From assembly GCA_016715625.1 (NCBI GenBank), contig JADJZU010000015.1, positions 1 through 64,000 on the forward strand: DNA of 64,000 nucleotides, given 5' to 3'. This DNA is from Bacteroidota bacterium (lineage in GTDB: Bacteria; Bacteroidota; Bacteroidia; Chitinophagales; LD1). Shown one piece after another: positions 26,980-36,060 of this stretch. How positions within the stretch are numbered: position 1 is the stretch's first letter; each line of letters opens with the position of its first letter. Under the pieces are notes generated by a model. That model did no database searches. It was not told where the DNA came from and saw nothing but the letters and a program-made list of their open reading frames with translations. The position numbers and the translations under genes are program-made.

Positions 26980-27736
26980 GCTGTAGATTTTGGGTTTAAA
27001 GGTTAGACGCCAGGTCCGGCTCTTTTCCTTTGTAAGCCCCAAATGTAATTTATAGGCGGCAAGTATAACCCCGGGCATTTTTGCCTTTCTGTATTCGGTT
27101 GCCCCGATTCTGAACACAGAACTGCATTTTAGGAACGCAGTGTCCCCGACTGAATACAGCAATCAGGCTTTCCGCTATAGCGGAAAGCGTCACCGCCATA
27201 CCCTTTGTCCAATCCGCTATACCCTTTGCCCGTTCCGCTATATCGGAAAGCGTTACCGCTGTATCGGAAAGCGTCACCGCTATATCGGAAAGCGTTACCG
27301 ATGTATCGGAAAGCGTCACCGCTATATCGGAAAGGGTTACCGCTGTATCGGAAAGCGTCACAGCTATAGCGGAAAGGGTCACCCGTATACCTTTTCGCTT
27401 TTTTGGCACAAAAACAGGCCTAAATGGGGGAGCTTTGGCCCTATTTTGCCAAAAAGGGTCCGGCACTCTTGCAGCAAATGACTTAATTGGACCATCAGCA
27501 CCCAACAATGAGCAAGCCCCAACCCAAAACCGGAACCCTTAAGCGCCTGGGGAAGGCCATCGGACCGCTGAGGTCTCCCAAAGCCGAGTCTGTGCGCGAG
27601 CGGGAACCATGGCGTATGGAATCTTTGCCCCAAGCTCCTCTGCGGCAGACAAAAAGCGACAAAGAATGGCTTATTGCCAATTGTTCATTATTAATCCTAT
27701 CATTCTCCATTCTTAGCCCCCCGCCCCCTGCCCTGT
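26980..27736. other. 757-bp intergenic region with repeat array, no gene seen
   Basis: Lies between the SDR gene and the YHYH gene, both on the minus strand. It holds the 21-bp array (27174-27404), CAAAAAAGCG/CGCTTTTTTG-like runs at its edge, and a pyrimidine-rich stretch near 27715-27735. Open frames through it arise from the array period and lack any domain or signal. No RNA gene was recognised. Confidence 0.6.
27174..27404. repeat. Tandem array of ten or eleven 21-bp units
   Basis: Exactly 21-bp units from 27174 to 27383, with a degenerate eleventh to 27404. The typical core is ATCGGAAAGCGTCACCGC. Units alternate between GCTATA and GCTGTA starts, and between GTCACC and GTTACC ends, hinting at 42-bp duplication steps. 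Units 2 and 3 instead carry CCCTTTGTCC or CCCTTTGCCC, close to the complement of the core. A 12-bp palindrome, CCGCTATAGCGG, sits at 27172-27183. There are no spacers, so it is not CRISPR. Confidence 0.88.
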
Positions 27737-28429
27737 TTATCGAATACTGCTTATGCCCCCGTCCACCCGGAGGATTTGGCCGGTGACCCAGGCACTGCTG
27801 TCCTGCAGCAGAAACACGGCAGCGTCTGCCACCTGGTCGGGGCTGCCTATCTTTTTTAAAGGATGGCGCTGGGCCTGAGCCTCTATTTTTTCGGGCGTGC
27901 TCAGCAGGGCCTGAGTCATAGGCGTGTGGGTAAGGGAGGGCGCTATGCAATTGACCCGTATAGTGGGCGACAGCTCGGCCGCCAAAGCCCGGGTGAGCCC
28001 TTCAATGGCCCCCTTGCTGGCACTGACCACGCTATGGAAATTAAACCCCGTTTGCACCGCCACCGTGCTAAAAAGCACGATGCCGGGCTGCGGGCTGTTC
28101 TTTAAGCGGGGCAGGCAGGCCTGTATCACCTTTATGGCACCCAATACCTGCAGTTTGTAATCGTTCAGGAAATCGGCCTCGCTGAGGCGGGCAAAAGGCC
28201 GCAACAAAATGGCTCCGGGGCAGTAGACCAGTCCATCCAGGGCAGGGGGCAAAAAGCCGAGGTCCGGGTCGGGCTGCAGCACATCCAGAAAGTGGGTGGT
28301 GGTATTTTGGGGCAGGGTCTGCGGCTGATGCTTGCAATGCGTGCCATATACGCGGTGCTCCGCGCTCAGTTTTTGGGCAATGGCCTGTCCTATTCCGGAG
28401 CTGTGGCCTACAATGAGATATTGATTCAT
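27737..28429 (-). CDS. SDR-family oxidoreductase lacking the catalytic tyrosine
   Basis: 230-residue classical-size short-chain dehydrogenase/reductase. The nucleotide-binding turn is GHSSGIG near residue 8, the NNAG-like element reads YCPGA, and the active-site serine lies in VLFSTVAVQTG. The usual Y-S-A-S-K is replaced by V-S-A-S-K (in HSVVSASKGAIEGL), so the proton-donating tyrosine is missing while the lysine is kept. The C-terminal VNCIAPSLTHTPM and WVTGQILRVDGG are standard. Either the reaction uses another residue or the protein acts as a non-enzymatic NAD(P) binder. The gene stands alone, divergent from the M43 protease gene. Substrate unknown. Confidence 0.88.
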   Translation of the reverse strand: MNQYLIVGHSSGIGQAIAQKLSAEHRVYGTHCKHQPQTLPQNTTTHFLDVLQPDPDLGFLPPALDGLVYCPGAILLRPFARLSEADFLNDYKLQVLGAIKVIQACLPRLKNSPQPGIVLFSTVAVQTGFNFHSVVSASKGAIEGLTRALAAELSPTIRVNCIAPSLTHTPMTQALLSTPEKIEAQAQRHPLKKIGSPDQVADAAVFLLQDSSAWVTGQILRVDGGISSIR

Positions 28430-28438
28430 ACGCGAAGA

Positions 28439-28463
28439 AATGAAAGGTTAAGTTTCATTAACC
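28439..28463. promoter_or_regulatory. Two overlapping inverted repeats near the SDR start
   Basis: AATGAAA/TTTCATT (28439-28445 and 28453-28459) and GGTTAA/TTAACC (28446-28451 and 28458-28463) overlap, so only one hairpin could form at a time. They lie about 10 bp upstream of the SDR start; an operator or leader structure is possible. Confidence 0.35.
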
Positions 28464-28651
28464 CCTCCGGTGCCAAAAAGTTCGGCAACGCAGCCCGGGC
28501 CCTGCTCGTGTACCTACTACCAGCGCAGCACAAAAAACAGAAAAAGAGCCAGCCTGGGCAGCCGTGCAGGATGCAACCCCGCCCACCACTTCCGCGTTTA
28601 CTATTTTGGAATAGATTCGCTACCGTTTTTTTAAACCAAATCCATTTTTTC

Positions 28652-31600
28652 ATGAGAAAAATCTTCTCGTTTCTTCTGCTGGCCTTGAGCCTTTCCACGG
28701 CTATGGCACAGCGCATTTGCTACACCACCGAGGCCGTTAATCACCGCAGAGCCATCGACCCTTTGTATGACCATTTAATGCAGGAAGCCGAGCAGGCCCT
28801 GCTCAAGCATCAGGCCACGGGTTATCAGGACCCCTTTTACAGCAACCGGGCGGTACGCACCATACCCGTGGTGTTTCACATCTTATATAACACAACTGCA
28901 CAAAACGTGTCGGATGCCCTGATACAGCAAACCTTGGCACAGGTGAATGCAGACTATCGCAAGCTGAACAGCGACTTTAACACCGCCCGCTCGGTGGTGC
29001 AGCCACTGGGGGCCGATGCACAAATTGAATTTTGCCTGGCCACCGTAGACCCCAATGGCAACCCCACCAATGGTATTATTCACAAAGCCACCAACGAAAC
29101 CTGTTTTGATTCCAATACCGAAACAGACAAAATGAAAAGCAACAACACCAATGGCGATAATGCCTGGAACCCCCTGAAATACCTCAACATTTGGGTGGTG
29201 AACATTTGCGGTTCTTCGCCCTCCACCGGTGGAGTGGCGGGCTATTCCTACGTGCCGGCCACCGGCAACGGATTGCACGGCAGCAGCATTGATGGCATTG
29301 TGGTAGCCTATAACATTGGCCTGGGCAGCGGCAACCGAACCCTGACCCACGAGATAGGCCATTACATGGGCTTGCACCATACCTGGGGCGATGCAGCTTC
29401 CAACGCCTGCGGAAACGTGTTTCCGCAAACCGATGATGGTTTCAGCGATACACCCGATTCCAAGCAAGCCAACTTTGGCTGCTCGCCTGTTACCTCCTGC
29501 GCGGGCAACTCCGCCTATGGCGACCAGATTGAAAACTTCATGGATTACTCCGACTGCACCGTGCTCTTTACCACGCAACAGGCCAACTACATGAACACCG
29601 TGCTCACCAACATCCGCTCCAGCTTAGTGACCAACAACACCGCCTGCGGCACCAGCAACGGCCCCGTGGCAGCGTTCACTGCCAGCAGCACCAGCATTTG
29701 CAGCGGACAAACGGTGACTTTCACCAACCAATCCAGCGGCAGCAATTTGACCTATGCCTGGCAGTTTACCGGTGGAACACCGTCTACTTCTACCGCACAA
29801 AACCCCACAGTTACTTACGCGGCAGCCGGCACTTACACGGTTACGCTCACCGTTACCTCGGGCGCACAATCAGATGTGGAAACCAAAACGGCTTACATCA
29901 CCGTATCGGGCTCTTCGGCTCTGCCACTGGTAGAAGGCTTTCAGGGCACCACCTTTCCACCTGCCGGCTGGAGTTTAAATAACCCCGATGCAGCCGATAC
30001 CTGGCAGCGCACCACCTCGGCCGGAGGCTTTGGCGCTTCTTCGGCCTCTGCGTATGTCAATAACTTCAACTATAACGGTGCCGGGCAAAAAGACTGGCTC
30101 ATTACGCCTTCCTATAATTTTTCAGGCGTATCGGGCGGACGGATTAAATGGGATTATGCCTATGCCCGCTACAACCAAACCGGATACAATGATTCGCTTG
30201 AGGTAATGTATTCCACCAACTGTGGAGTCAGCTGGACTTCGCTCTGGAAAAGAGGCGGCACTTCGCTGGCTACCGCCAACGCCACCACCAATAATTTTGT
30301 GCCCACAGCAGCCCAATGGAAGCAAGACTCTGTATCGCTGAGTGCCCTGGCCGGCCAAACCAATGTGCGTTTTGCCTTTGTAAACATCAGCGACTATGGC
30401 AACAACATTTTTGTAGATAATGTGAATCTGTATAATGCCACTCCGCAACAGGCTGTGGCACCGGTGGCCAACTTCTCGGGCACTCCCACTACCGTCACCG
30501 TAGGCAGTTCGGTATCGTTCACCGATTTGTCTACCAATACCCCCACCACCTGGGCATGGAACTTTGCAGGAGGCACTCCGGCTACTTCTTCGGTTCAAAA
30601 CCCGGTTATTACCTACAACACCGTGGGGCAATACACCGTCACCCTCACAGCCGGCAATAGTGGCGGCAGCGATGGCGAAACCAAAACCAACTACATTACC
30701 GTAGTGGCAGCCGGTGGCACACAGAGCTGCGATACGCTTTCTAATCTGTTTGCCAACGATACGCTGACCTATTACGTTTACAACCCCGCCAGCGGGGCTA
30801 CCGGATATGTATCGGGGCACAATAGTTATCAGGATAAAAGCAAAGCCGAGTTTTATGTAAACCCTTCACCGGGGGCACAGGTAACCGGTGGCTTGTTTTA
30901 TTTCGGACTGGCCAAAACGCTGAACCCGGCCACTTCCAGCATCACCGCCAAAGTGTGGGATACTACCGGAGCCGGTGGCTCGCCCGGCAACACGCTGGCA
31001 TCGGCCAATGTGCTCATCAGTTCTATTGCTGCGAATGTAGCGGCACAGTCGCTCACTCCGGTTACCTTCTCCTCTCCTGCTACGGTGAATGGAAACTTCT
31101 TCATCGGTTTTGAAATGACTTACCTGGCGGGCGACACCGTAGTGTGTGTCACCACCACCTTCAACTCACCTTCGGGTGGCGATGGCTGGGAACAATGGGA
31201 CGACCTGACCTGGCACCCCTACGATTCGGTGTTTGGCAATGGCATGAGCAATGTGATATTCCCCATCCTGTGCACCACCAGTGCCGGACAAGGCCCTACC
31301 GCTTCGTTCAACGCCAACGACAATACCGTGTGTGCTGGCAGCACCGTAACTTTCAACAGTACTTCTACAGGCTCTCCTACCGGCTATAGCTGGTCTTTTG
31401 CCGGAGGCACACCGGCCACCTCCAGCGCATCCAACCCGACTGTAACATATGCTACAGCCGGCAACTACAATGTAGTGCTCACCGTATCGAATGCCAACGG
31501 CAGCAACACCTCTACACAAACAAATTATGTGACCGTATACGCCAATCCTACTGCCAGCACCAATGCCACGGCAGTTGCTTGTTTTGGCGGAAGCACGGGC

Positions 31601-33595
31601 AGTGCTACCGTAACACCGGCCGGTGGACAGTCGCCTTACTCTTATAGCTGGAGCGGTGGCGGTACCTCAGCTACCATCAGCAATAAAGCAGCCGGCTCCT
31701 ACACTGTAACTGTCACCGACAACCGTCAATGTTCAGCCACGGCCACGGCCAATATATCGCAACCGCTCGGCCCACTGGCACTGAGCCCGAATGCAAACGA
31801 TGCCATTTGCAATTTGCAAAACGGCTCGGTATCGGTGGTGGTAACCGGTGGTTCCGGAAACAACGTGTATGCCTGGAGCAATGGAGCTACGACACAAACC
31901 GTAAACAATGTGGGCCCCGGCAGTTATTCCGTAACAGTAACAGACGCTAACCAGTGCACGGCTTCCACCGCTATGACGGTGAACAATCAAGCCAGTAACT
32001 TTACGGTGAGCGTGTCTACCACCAATGCTACCTGCAACCAGAATAATGGAGTGGCAACGGCCATCACCAACGGTGGCAGCAGTGGAATTACCTATAATTG
32101 GAGCAACAGCTCCACAGCCGGCTCCATCACCAGCCTGGCAGCCGGTACATACACGGTAACTGCTACCAACAGCAACGGATGCACCGCTACAGCATCGGGA
32201 AGCATTTCTACCACACCATCTACTTTGGGGATAACGTTTGGCACTACACAGGCGGCCTGCGGTCAAAGCACAGGTAGTGCCACTGCCACCGTGAGTGGCG
32301 GCACCGGCCCTTACACCTATAACTGGAGCAATGGAGGAACCAATGCAACAATCAGCAATGTGGCAGCCGGAGGATATACCCTGACTGTAACCGATGCAAC
32401 ACAATGCACCATTGCCGGTGTGGCGAACGTAAGTAATGTGGGTGCACCTACCGTTACCATTTCGTCTACTGCACCCAGCTGTTTTGGGGGTAGCAATGGC
32501 AATGCATCTGTTACCGTAACCGGTGGCGCTTCTCCTTACACCTACAATTGGAATACCGGAGGCAGCGCCTCCAGCATCAGTAACCTGGCTGCAGGTATTT
32601 ATGTAGCTACAGTAACCGATGCAGCGCAGTGTCAGGCAGTGCAGTCGGTGGCCATTTCCAATCCGGCACCCATTATTGCCAGTGTGAATACCACCAATGC
32701 AGGTTGCGGCACAGCCAATGGCTCAGCCACCGTATCGGCCAATGGAGGCACCGGTTCATTTACCTACCTTTGGAGCAACAGCAGCACACAGGCCACCGCC
32801 AGCGGACTGGCACAAGGGGTATACACTGTATCGGTGTTTGATGCCAACCAGTGCAGCGCTTCAGCAGCCGGCAGCGTGGGCGTTAGTTCTTCTCCTATTC
32901 CGTCTGTGCAAACTACCAATGGCACTTGCCAGCAGGCTCCGGCCATCAATTTAACGGTGGTGGGTGGTAGTGCTCCTTATTCTTATTTGTGGAGCAATGG
33001 TGCCAGCACCGAAGACCTCACCGGTATTGCTGCGGGGGCTTACACTGTAACCATTACAGATGCAGCCGGATGTGTGGTAACACAAGTGGCTACCGTGCTC
33101 GATAACTCCAACATTACGGTGTCGGTATCCGGAGTGAATCCCACACAAGGAAACAACGGATCGGTATCGGCATCGGCCAGCGGTGGAGTAGCTCCATATA
33201 CCTATGCCTGGAGCAATGGCAGCACCACGGCCACCGCCAGCAACCTGGGCGCAGGAACTTATACTGTGACCGTTACTGATGCGAATGGCTGCGTAAAGGT
33301 GCAGAGTGCCACGCTCACTATTGTAGGCATCAGTGATGCTTCTATACTATCAGAAGTTAAACTGTACCCTAACCCGGCCAATCATTCGGTGAGTATCAGC
33401 ATCAGCCTGGCGGAAGAATCAGAAGTGCGCATGGATTTCTTTAACACCATGGGGCAAAACTGCATAAGCAGAACCATTCTCTCTACCAACACAGCGCTGG
33501 AAACATTTAACCTGGAGGCCCTGGCTGCAGGAGTATATTACGTAAAAGTAAAAGCTAACAGAAGCGAAAAAACACTCCGATTGATCAAAGACTAA
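28652..33595 (+). CDS. Secreted M43 (pappalysin-like) metalloprotease with PKD and SprB repeats, T9SS type A
   Basis: Exported protein of 1647 residues. A signal peptide (IFSFLLLALSLSTAMAQ) is followed by a cytophagalysin-like M43 peptidase domain to about residue 335. The zinc motif HEIGHYMGLHH starts at His233, and the Met-turn is NFMDYSDC. Next come PKD (about 337-421), choice-of-anchor J (about 425-598, EGFQGTTFPPAGWS), PKD (about 603-686), an unassigned region, and PKD (about 880-960). About nine SprB-type repeats follow (about 963-1553, e.g. SPYSYSWSGGGTSATISN, AAGSYTVTVTD). A T9SS sorting domain ends the protein (VKLYPNPANHSVSI). Expected on the surface or released to degrade proteins. 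The ATG at 28652 begins the signal peptide. A perfect terminator follows. Confidence 0.95.
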   Translation: MRKIFSFLLLALSLSTAMAQRICYTTEAVNHRRAIDPLYDHLMQEAEQALLKHQATGYQDPFYSNRAVRTIPVVFHILYNTTAQNVSDALIQQTLAQVNADYRKLNSDFNTARSVVQPLGADAQIEFCLATVDPNGNPTNGIIHKATNETCFDSNTETDKMKSNNTNGDNAWNPLKYLNIWVVNICGSSPSTGGVAGYSYVPATGNGLHGSSIDGIVVAYNIGLGSGNRTLTHEIGHYMGLHHTWGDAASNACGNVFPQTDDGFSDTPDSKQANFGCSPVTSCAGNSAYGDQIENFMDYSDCTVLFTTQQANYMNTVLTNIRSSLVTNNTACGTSNGPVAAFTASSTSICSGQTVTFTNQSSGSNLTYAWQFTGGTPSTSTAQNPTVTYAAAGTYTVTLTVTSGAQSDVETKTAYITVSGSSALPLVEGFQGTTFPPAGWSLNNPDAADTWQRTTSAGGFGASSASAYVNNFNYNGAGQKDWLITPSYNFSGVSGGRIKWDYAYARYNQTGYNDSLEVMYSTNCGVSWTSLWKRGGTSLATANATTNNFVPTAAQWKQDSVSLSALAGQTNVRFAFVNISDYGNNIFVDNVNLYNATPQQAVAPVANFSGTPTTVTVGSSVSFTDLSTNTPTTWAWNFAGGTPATSSVQNPVITYNTVGQYTVTLTAGNSGGSDGETKTNYITVVAAGGTQSCDTLSNLFANDTLTYYVYNPASGATGYVSGHNSYQDKSKAEFYVNPSPGAQVTGGLFYFGLAKTLNPATSSITAKVWDTTGAGGSPGNTLASANVLISSIAANVAAQSLTPVTFSSPATVNGNFFIGFEMTYLAGDTVVCVTTTFNSPSGGDGWEQWDDLTWHPYDSVFGNGMSNVIFPILCTTSAGQGPTASFNANDNTVCAGSTVTFNSTSTGSPTGYSWSFAGGTPATSSASNPTVTYATAGNYNVVLTVSNANGSNTSTQTNYVTVYANPTASTNATAVACFGGSTGSATVTPAGGQSPYSYSWSGGGTSATISNKAAGSYTVTVTDNRQCSATATANISQPLGPLALSPNANDAICNLQNGSVSVVVTGGSGNNVYAWSNGATTQTVNNVGPGSYSVTVTDANQCTASTAMTVNNQASNFTVSVSTTNATCNQNNGVATAITNGGSSGITYNWSNSSTAGSITSLAAGTYTVTATNSNGCTATASGSISTTPSTLGITFGTTQAACGQSTGSATATVSGGTGPYTYNWSNGGTNATISNVAAGGYTLTVTDATQCTIAGVANVSNVGAPTVTISSTAPSCFGGSNGNASVTVTGGASPYTYNWNTGGSASSISNLAAGIYVATVTDAAQCQAVQSVAISNPAPIIASVNTTNAGCGTANGSATVSANGGTGSFTYLWSNSSTQATASGLAQGVYTVSVFDANQCSASAAGSVGVSSSPIPSVQTTNGTCQQAPAINLTVVGGSAPYSYLWSNGASTEDLTGIAAGAYTVTITDAAGCVVTQVATVLDNSNITVSVSGVNPTQGNNGSVSASASGGVAPYTYAWSNGSTTATASNLGAGTYTVTVTDANGCVKVQSATLTIVGISDASILSEVKLYPNPANHSVSISISLAEESEVRMDFFNTMGQNCISRTILSTNTALETFNLEALAAGVYYVKVKANRSEKTLRLIKD

Positions 33596-33614
33596 TTCAT
33601 CCATGTTCTTTTTC

Positions 33615-33650
33615 AAAAGCGAGCCGGAAAATTTTCCGGCTCGCTTTTTT
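33615..33650. terminator. Perfect terminator after the M43 protease
   Basis: 17-bp perfect palindromic stem beginning AAAAGCGAGCCGG, followed by a T run. Confidence 0.95.
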
Positions 33651-33661
33651 ATGTTGATTTT

Positions 33662-33679
33662 TTCAAACAGTTGTTTGAA
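33662..33679. promoter_or_regulatory. PsrA-like 18-bp operator upstream of the FadJ-like gene
   Basis: Perfect inverted repeat TTCAAACAGTTGTTTGAA, 63 bp before the FadJ-like start. The core CAAAC, four bases, GTTTG fits the pattern known for PsrA, a TetR-family fatty-acid-degradation repressor of Pseudomonas. No TetR gene is in the window, so the cognate regulator is unknown. Confidence 0.5.
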
Positions 33680-33742
33680 TTTGTCGCCTACTACTTTATC
33701 CTTGCAAAACAGAACACATCTTTACATCCTCAATCAACAAAT

Positions 33743-35881
33743 ATGGCTATCAATTATCAGAAAGACGAAAACAACATTGTAACCCTTACCATGGATTTGC
33801 CGGGGAAATCTGCCAACGTGATTAATATGGCATTTGGGGAGGCCTTTAAAGCTGCCGTAGCCCGACTGCAACAAGAAAAAGACAGTATTGCAGGTATCAT
33901 TATTGCCTCAGCTAAAGAAACCTACATGGCCGGTGCCGATATTGATGAGATGTTTAAAGAAACATCGGCCCAGTATTTTTTTGACAGAGCTAATGAGTTT
34001 AAAGCCGGCTTGCGCTATATAGAAACACAAGGTAAACCGGTGGTAGCGGCCATTAATGGCACTGCGCTGGGTGGAGGGTTTGAAATTACGTTGGCCTGCC
34101 ATCGCAGAATAGTGATAGATCATCCCAAAACACAACTCGGTTTGCCCGAAGTAACGCTCGGTTTGTTGCCGGGCGGTGGTGGAGTAACTCGAGTGGTTCG
34201 CTTACTGGGTTTGCAACCTGCATTGGGTTATCTAACCGAGGGCAAAAAAGTAACTCCGGCACAGGCATTAGCCGATGGTTTAATTCACGAACTGGTAAAA
34301 GATAAAACGGAGCTTATCGAAAAAGCAAAGGCTTGGATACTGGCCACCAAAACCGCGAAACAACCTTGGGACGAAAGCGGTTATAAAATGCCGGGCGGAG
34401 CACCTACCAATCCTAAAGTAGCACAAATGCTGCCGGTGGCCCCTGCGGTATTGGCCAAAAAAACATATAACAACTATCCGGCTCCCCTGGCGATTATGTG
34501 CACCGCAGTGGAAGGCGCACTGGTAGATTTTGATACCGCAACAAGAATTGAGTCGCGCTACTTTGCACAACTGGCCACCGGTAAAGTGGCTAAGAATATG
34601 ATTAAGGTTTTCTGGCAACAATTGAATGCTATCAATGCCGGAAACTCGCGTCCCAAAACAGAAGTGAAAGGAGAATTTAAAAAAGTGGGCGTGTTGGGTG
34701 CCGGCATGATGGGCAGCGGTATTGCCTATTGCTGCGCCATGAGTGGTATGGAAACAGTGCTGAAAGATGTAAGTGAGGAAGCAGCAGCAAAAGGCAAAGC
34801 CTACTCCGAAAACATTTTGAAAAAGCGCGTGAGCAAAGGGAAAATGAGTCAGGAAAAAGCAGATGGCATTTTGAATAAAATCCTGGCTACCTCCAAAGCA
34901 GAAGATTTAAAAGATTGCGATTTAATTATTGAAGCGGTGTTTGAAAACCGCGAACTAAAAGCGAAGGTGACTGCAGAAGCAGAAGCACAGATGAATCCGT
35001 CAGGCATTTTTGCTTCAAACACTTCTACCCTACCCATTTCCGGTTTAGCTACGGCATCAGTTCGCCCCAAAAATTTTATCGGACTCCACTTCTTTTCACC
35101 GGCCGATAAAATGCCTTTGGTAGAAATCATCGTTGGCAAAGATACCAACGATGAAACGCTTGCCCGCGCTTTTGACTTTGTAAAAGCCATTAAGAAAACA
35201 CCGATTGTGGTCAACGATTCCAGAGGGTTTTACACCTCGCGCGTATTTGCTACCTACGTATTGGAAGGCATTGCGCTGCTGCAAGAAGGAAATAACGCAC
35301 GCACCATAGAAGCGGCCGGTTTGCAAGCGGGCATGCCGGTGGGCCCATTAGCACTCACCGATGAAGTATCGCTATCGCTGATTGCACACATTCGCAAACA
35401 GACTATCGAAGACTTGAAGGCAGAAGGAAAAGCAATACCCAGTCATCATGCTTACGAAGTGATTGATAAAATGCTGGATCTAAAACGAACCGGCAAAGCA
35501 TCCGGTGCCGGCTTCTACGAATATCCGAAAGACAGCAAAAAACATTTGTGGAGCGGTTTGGGTGAACTGTTTGGCAGCAGCAATGGGAATAAAGAATTGT
35601 CACAGGCAGAAATGATAGACCGCATGATGTTTATTCAAGCGATTGAAACCGTACGCTGCCTGGAAGAAAATGTATTGCGCAATGTACCCGATGGCAACAT
35701 TGGCTCTATTTTCGGGTGGGGCTTTGCTCCCTTCAAAGGAGGCACTTTACAATTCATCAACGATTATGGCGTAAAGGAATTTGCCGCACGTGCTGCTGAA
35801 TTGCATCAGAAATACGGAGAGCGTTTTGCGGTGCCTGCTACCTTGCTAAAAATGGCGCAAGAGGGCAGCGAGTTCAACTAA
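33743..35881 (+). CDS. FadJ-like bifunctional enoyl-CoA hydratase/3-hydroxyacyl-CoA dehydrogenase
   Basis: 712-residue multifunctional beta-oxidation enzyme: it hydrates trans-2-enoyl-CoA and oxidises the 3-hydroxyacyl-CoA with NAD+. The N-terminal crotonase domain carries both catalytic glutamates, E114 (ALGGGFEITL) and E136 (GLPEVTLGLLPGGGG). The dehydrogenase half has the NAD-binding GVLGAGMMGSGIA near residue 318, SNTSTLPIS, and the catalytic-histidine segment GLHFFSPADKM near 447. The C-terminal HCDH domain has NDSRGFYTSRV. The start is the ATG of MAINYQKD; an in-frame upstream reading overlaps the operator. No thiolase follows, which is unusual for a fad operon. Regulation by the palindrome upstream is plausible. 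Confidence 0.94.
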   Translation: MAINYQKDENNIVTLTMDLPGKSANVINMAFGEAFKAAVARLQQEKDSIAGIIIASAKETYMAGADIDEMFKETSAQYFFDRANEFKAGLRYIETQGKPVVAAINGTALGGGFEITLACHRRIVIDHPKTQLGLPEVTLGLLPGGGGVTRVVRLLGLQPALGYLTEGKKVTPAQALADGLIHELVKDKTELIEKAKAWILATKTAKQPWDESGYKMPGGAPTNPKVAQMLPVAPAVLAKKTYNNYPAPLAIMCTAVEGALVDFDTATRIESRYFAQLATGKVAKNMIKVFWQQLNAINAGNSRPKTEVKGEFKKVGVLGAGMMGSGIAYCCAMSGMETVLKDVSEEAAAKGKAYSENILKKRVSKGKMSQEKADGILNKILATSKAEDLKDCDLIIEAVFENRELKAKVTAEAEAQMNPSGIFASNTSTLPISGLATASVRPKNFIGLHFFSPADKMPLVEIIVGKDTNDETLARAFDFVKAIKKTPIVVNDSRGFYTSRVFATYVLEGIALLQEGNNARTIEAAGLQAGMPVGPLALTDEVSLSLIAHIRKQTIEDLKAEGKAIPSHHAYEVIDKMLDLKRTGKASGAGFYEYPKDSKKHLWSGLGELFGSSNGNKELSQAEMIDRMMFIQAIETVRCLEENVLRNVPDGNIGSIFGWGFAPFKGGTLQFINDYGVKEFAARAAELHQKYGERFAVPATLLKMAQEGSEFN

Positions 35882-35954
35882 ACACTTTCAATTATCAAAA
35901 CCGTTCCTATTTTCGGTCTATGAAACTTTATTCTCCTACTGTTTGTTGTGCGTG

Positions 35955-35987
35955 TTGTAAATCCCTTGGGGTTTGGCAGTAGATTTG
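35955..35987 (+). promoter_or_regulatory. Promoter of cysE-cysK
   Basis: -7 box TAGATTTG at 35980-35987 with a TTG at 35955-35957, 22 bp apart. The predicted leader of about 65 nt includes the hairpin at 36020-36048. Confidence 0.5.
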
Positions 35988-36019
35988 TTTTGACTAAAAC
36001 TTAAAATAGAAAATAGCTG

Positions 36020-36048
36020 AGCCCTTCACACTGTGAGGGGCTTTTTTT
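36020..36048 (+). terminator. Terminator-like hairpin inside the cysE leader (possible attenuator)
   Basis: 10-bp stem (AGCCCTTCAC with GTGAGGGGCT, one G-T pair) followed by seven T, ending 12 bases before the cysE ATG. It may terminate fadJ transcripts, but it also lies downstream of the predicted cysE promoter and so could attenuate cysE. Confidence 0.6.
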
Positions 36049-36060
36049 ATACCAAAGAAG

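Noticed and set aside
27050..27508. Open frames through the second array
   Set aside because: Same cause as for the first array; the peptide is only the repeat translated.
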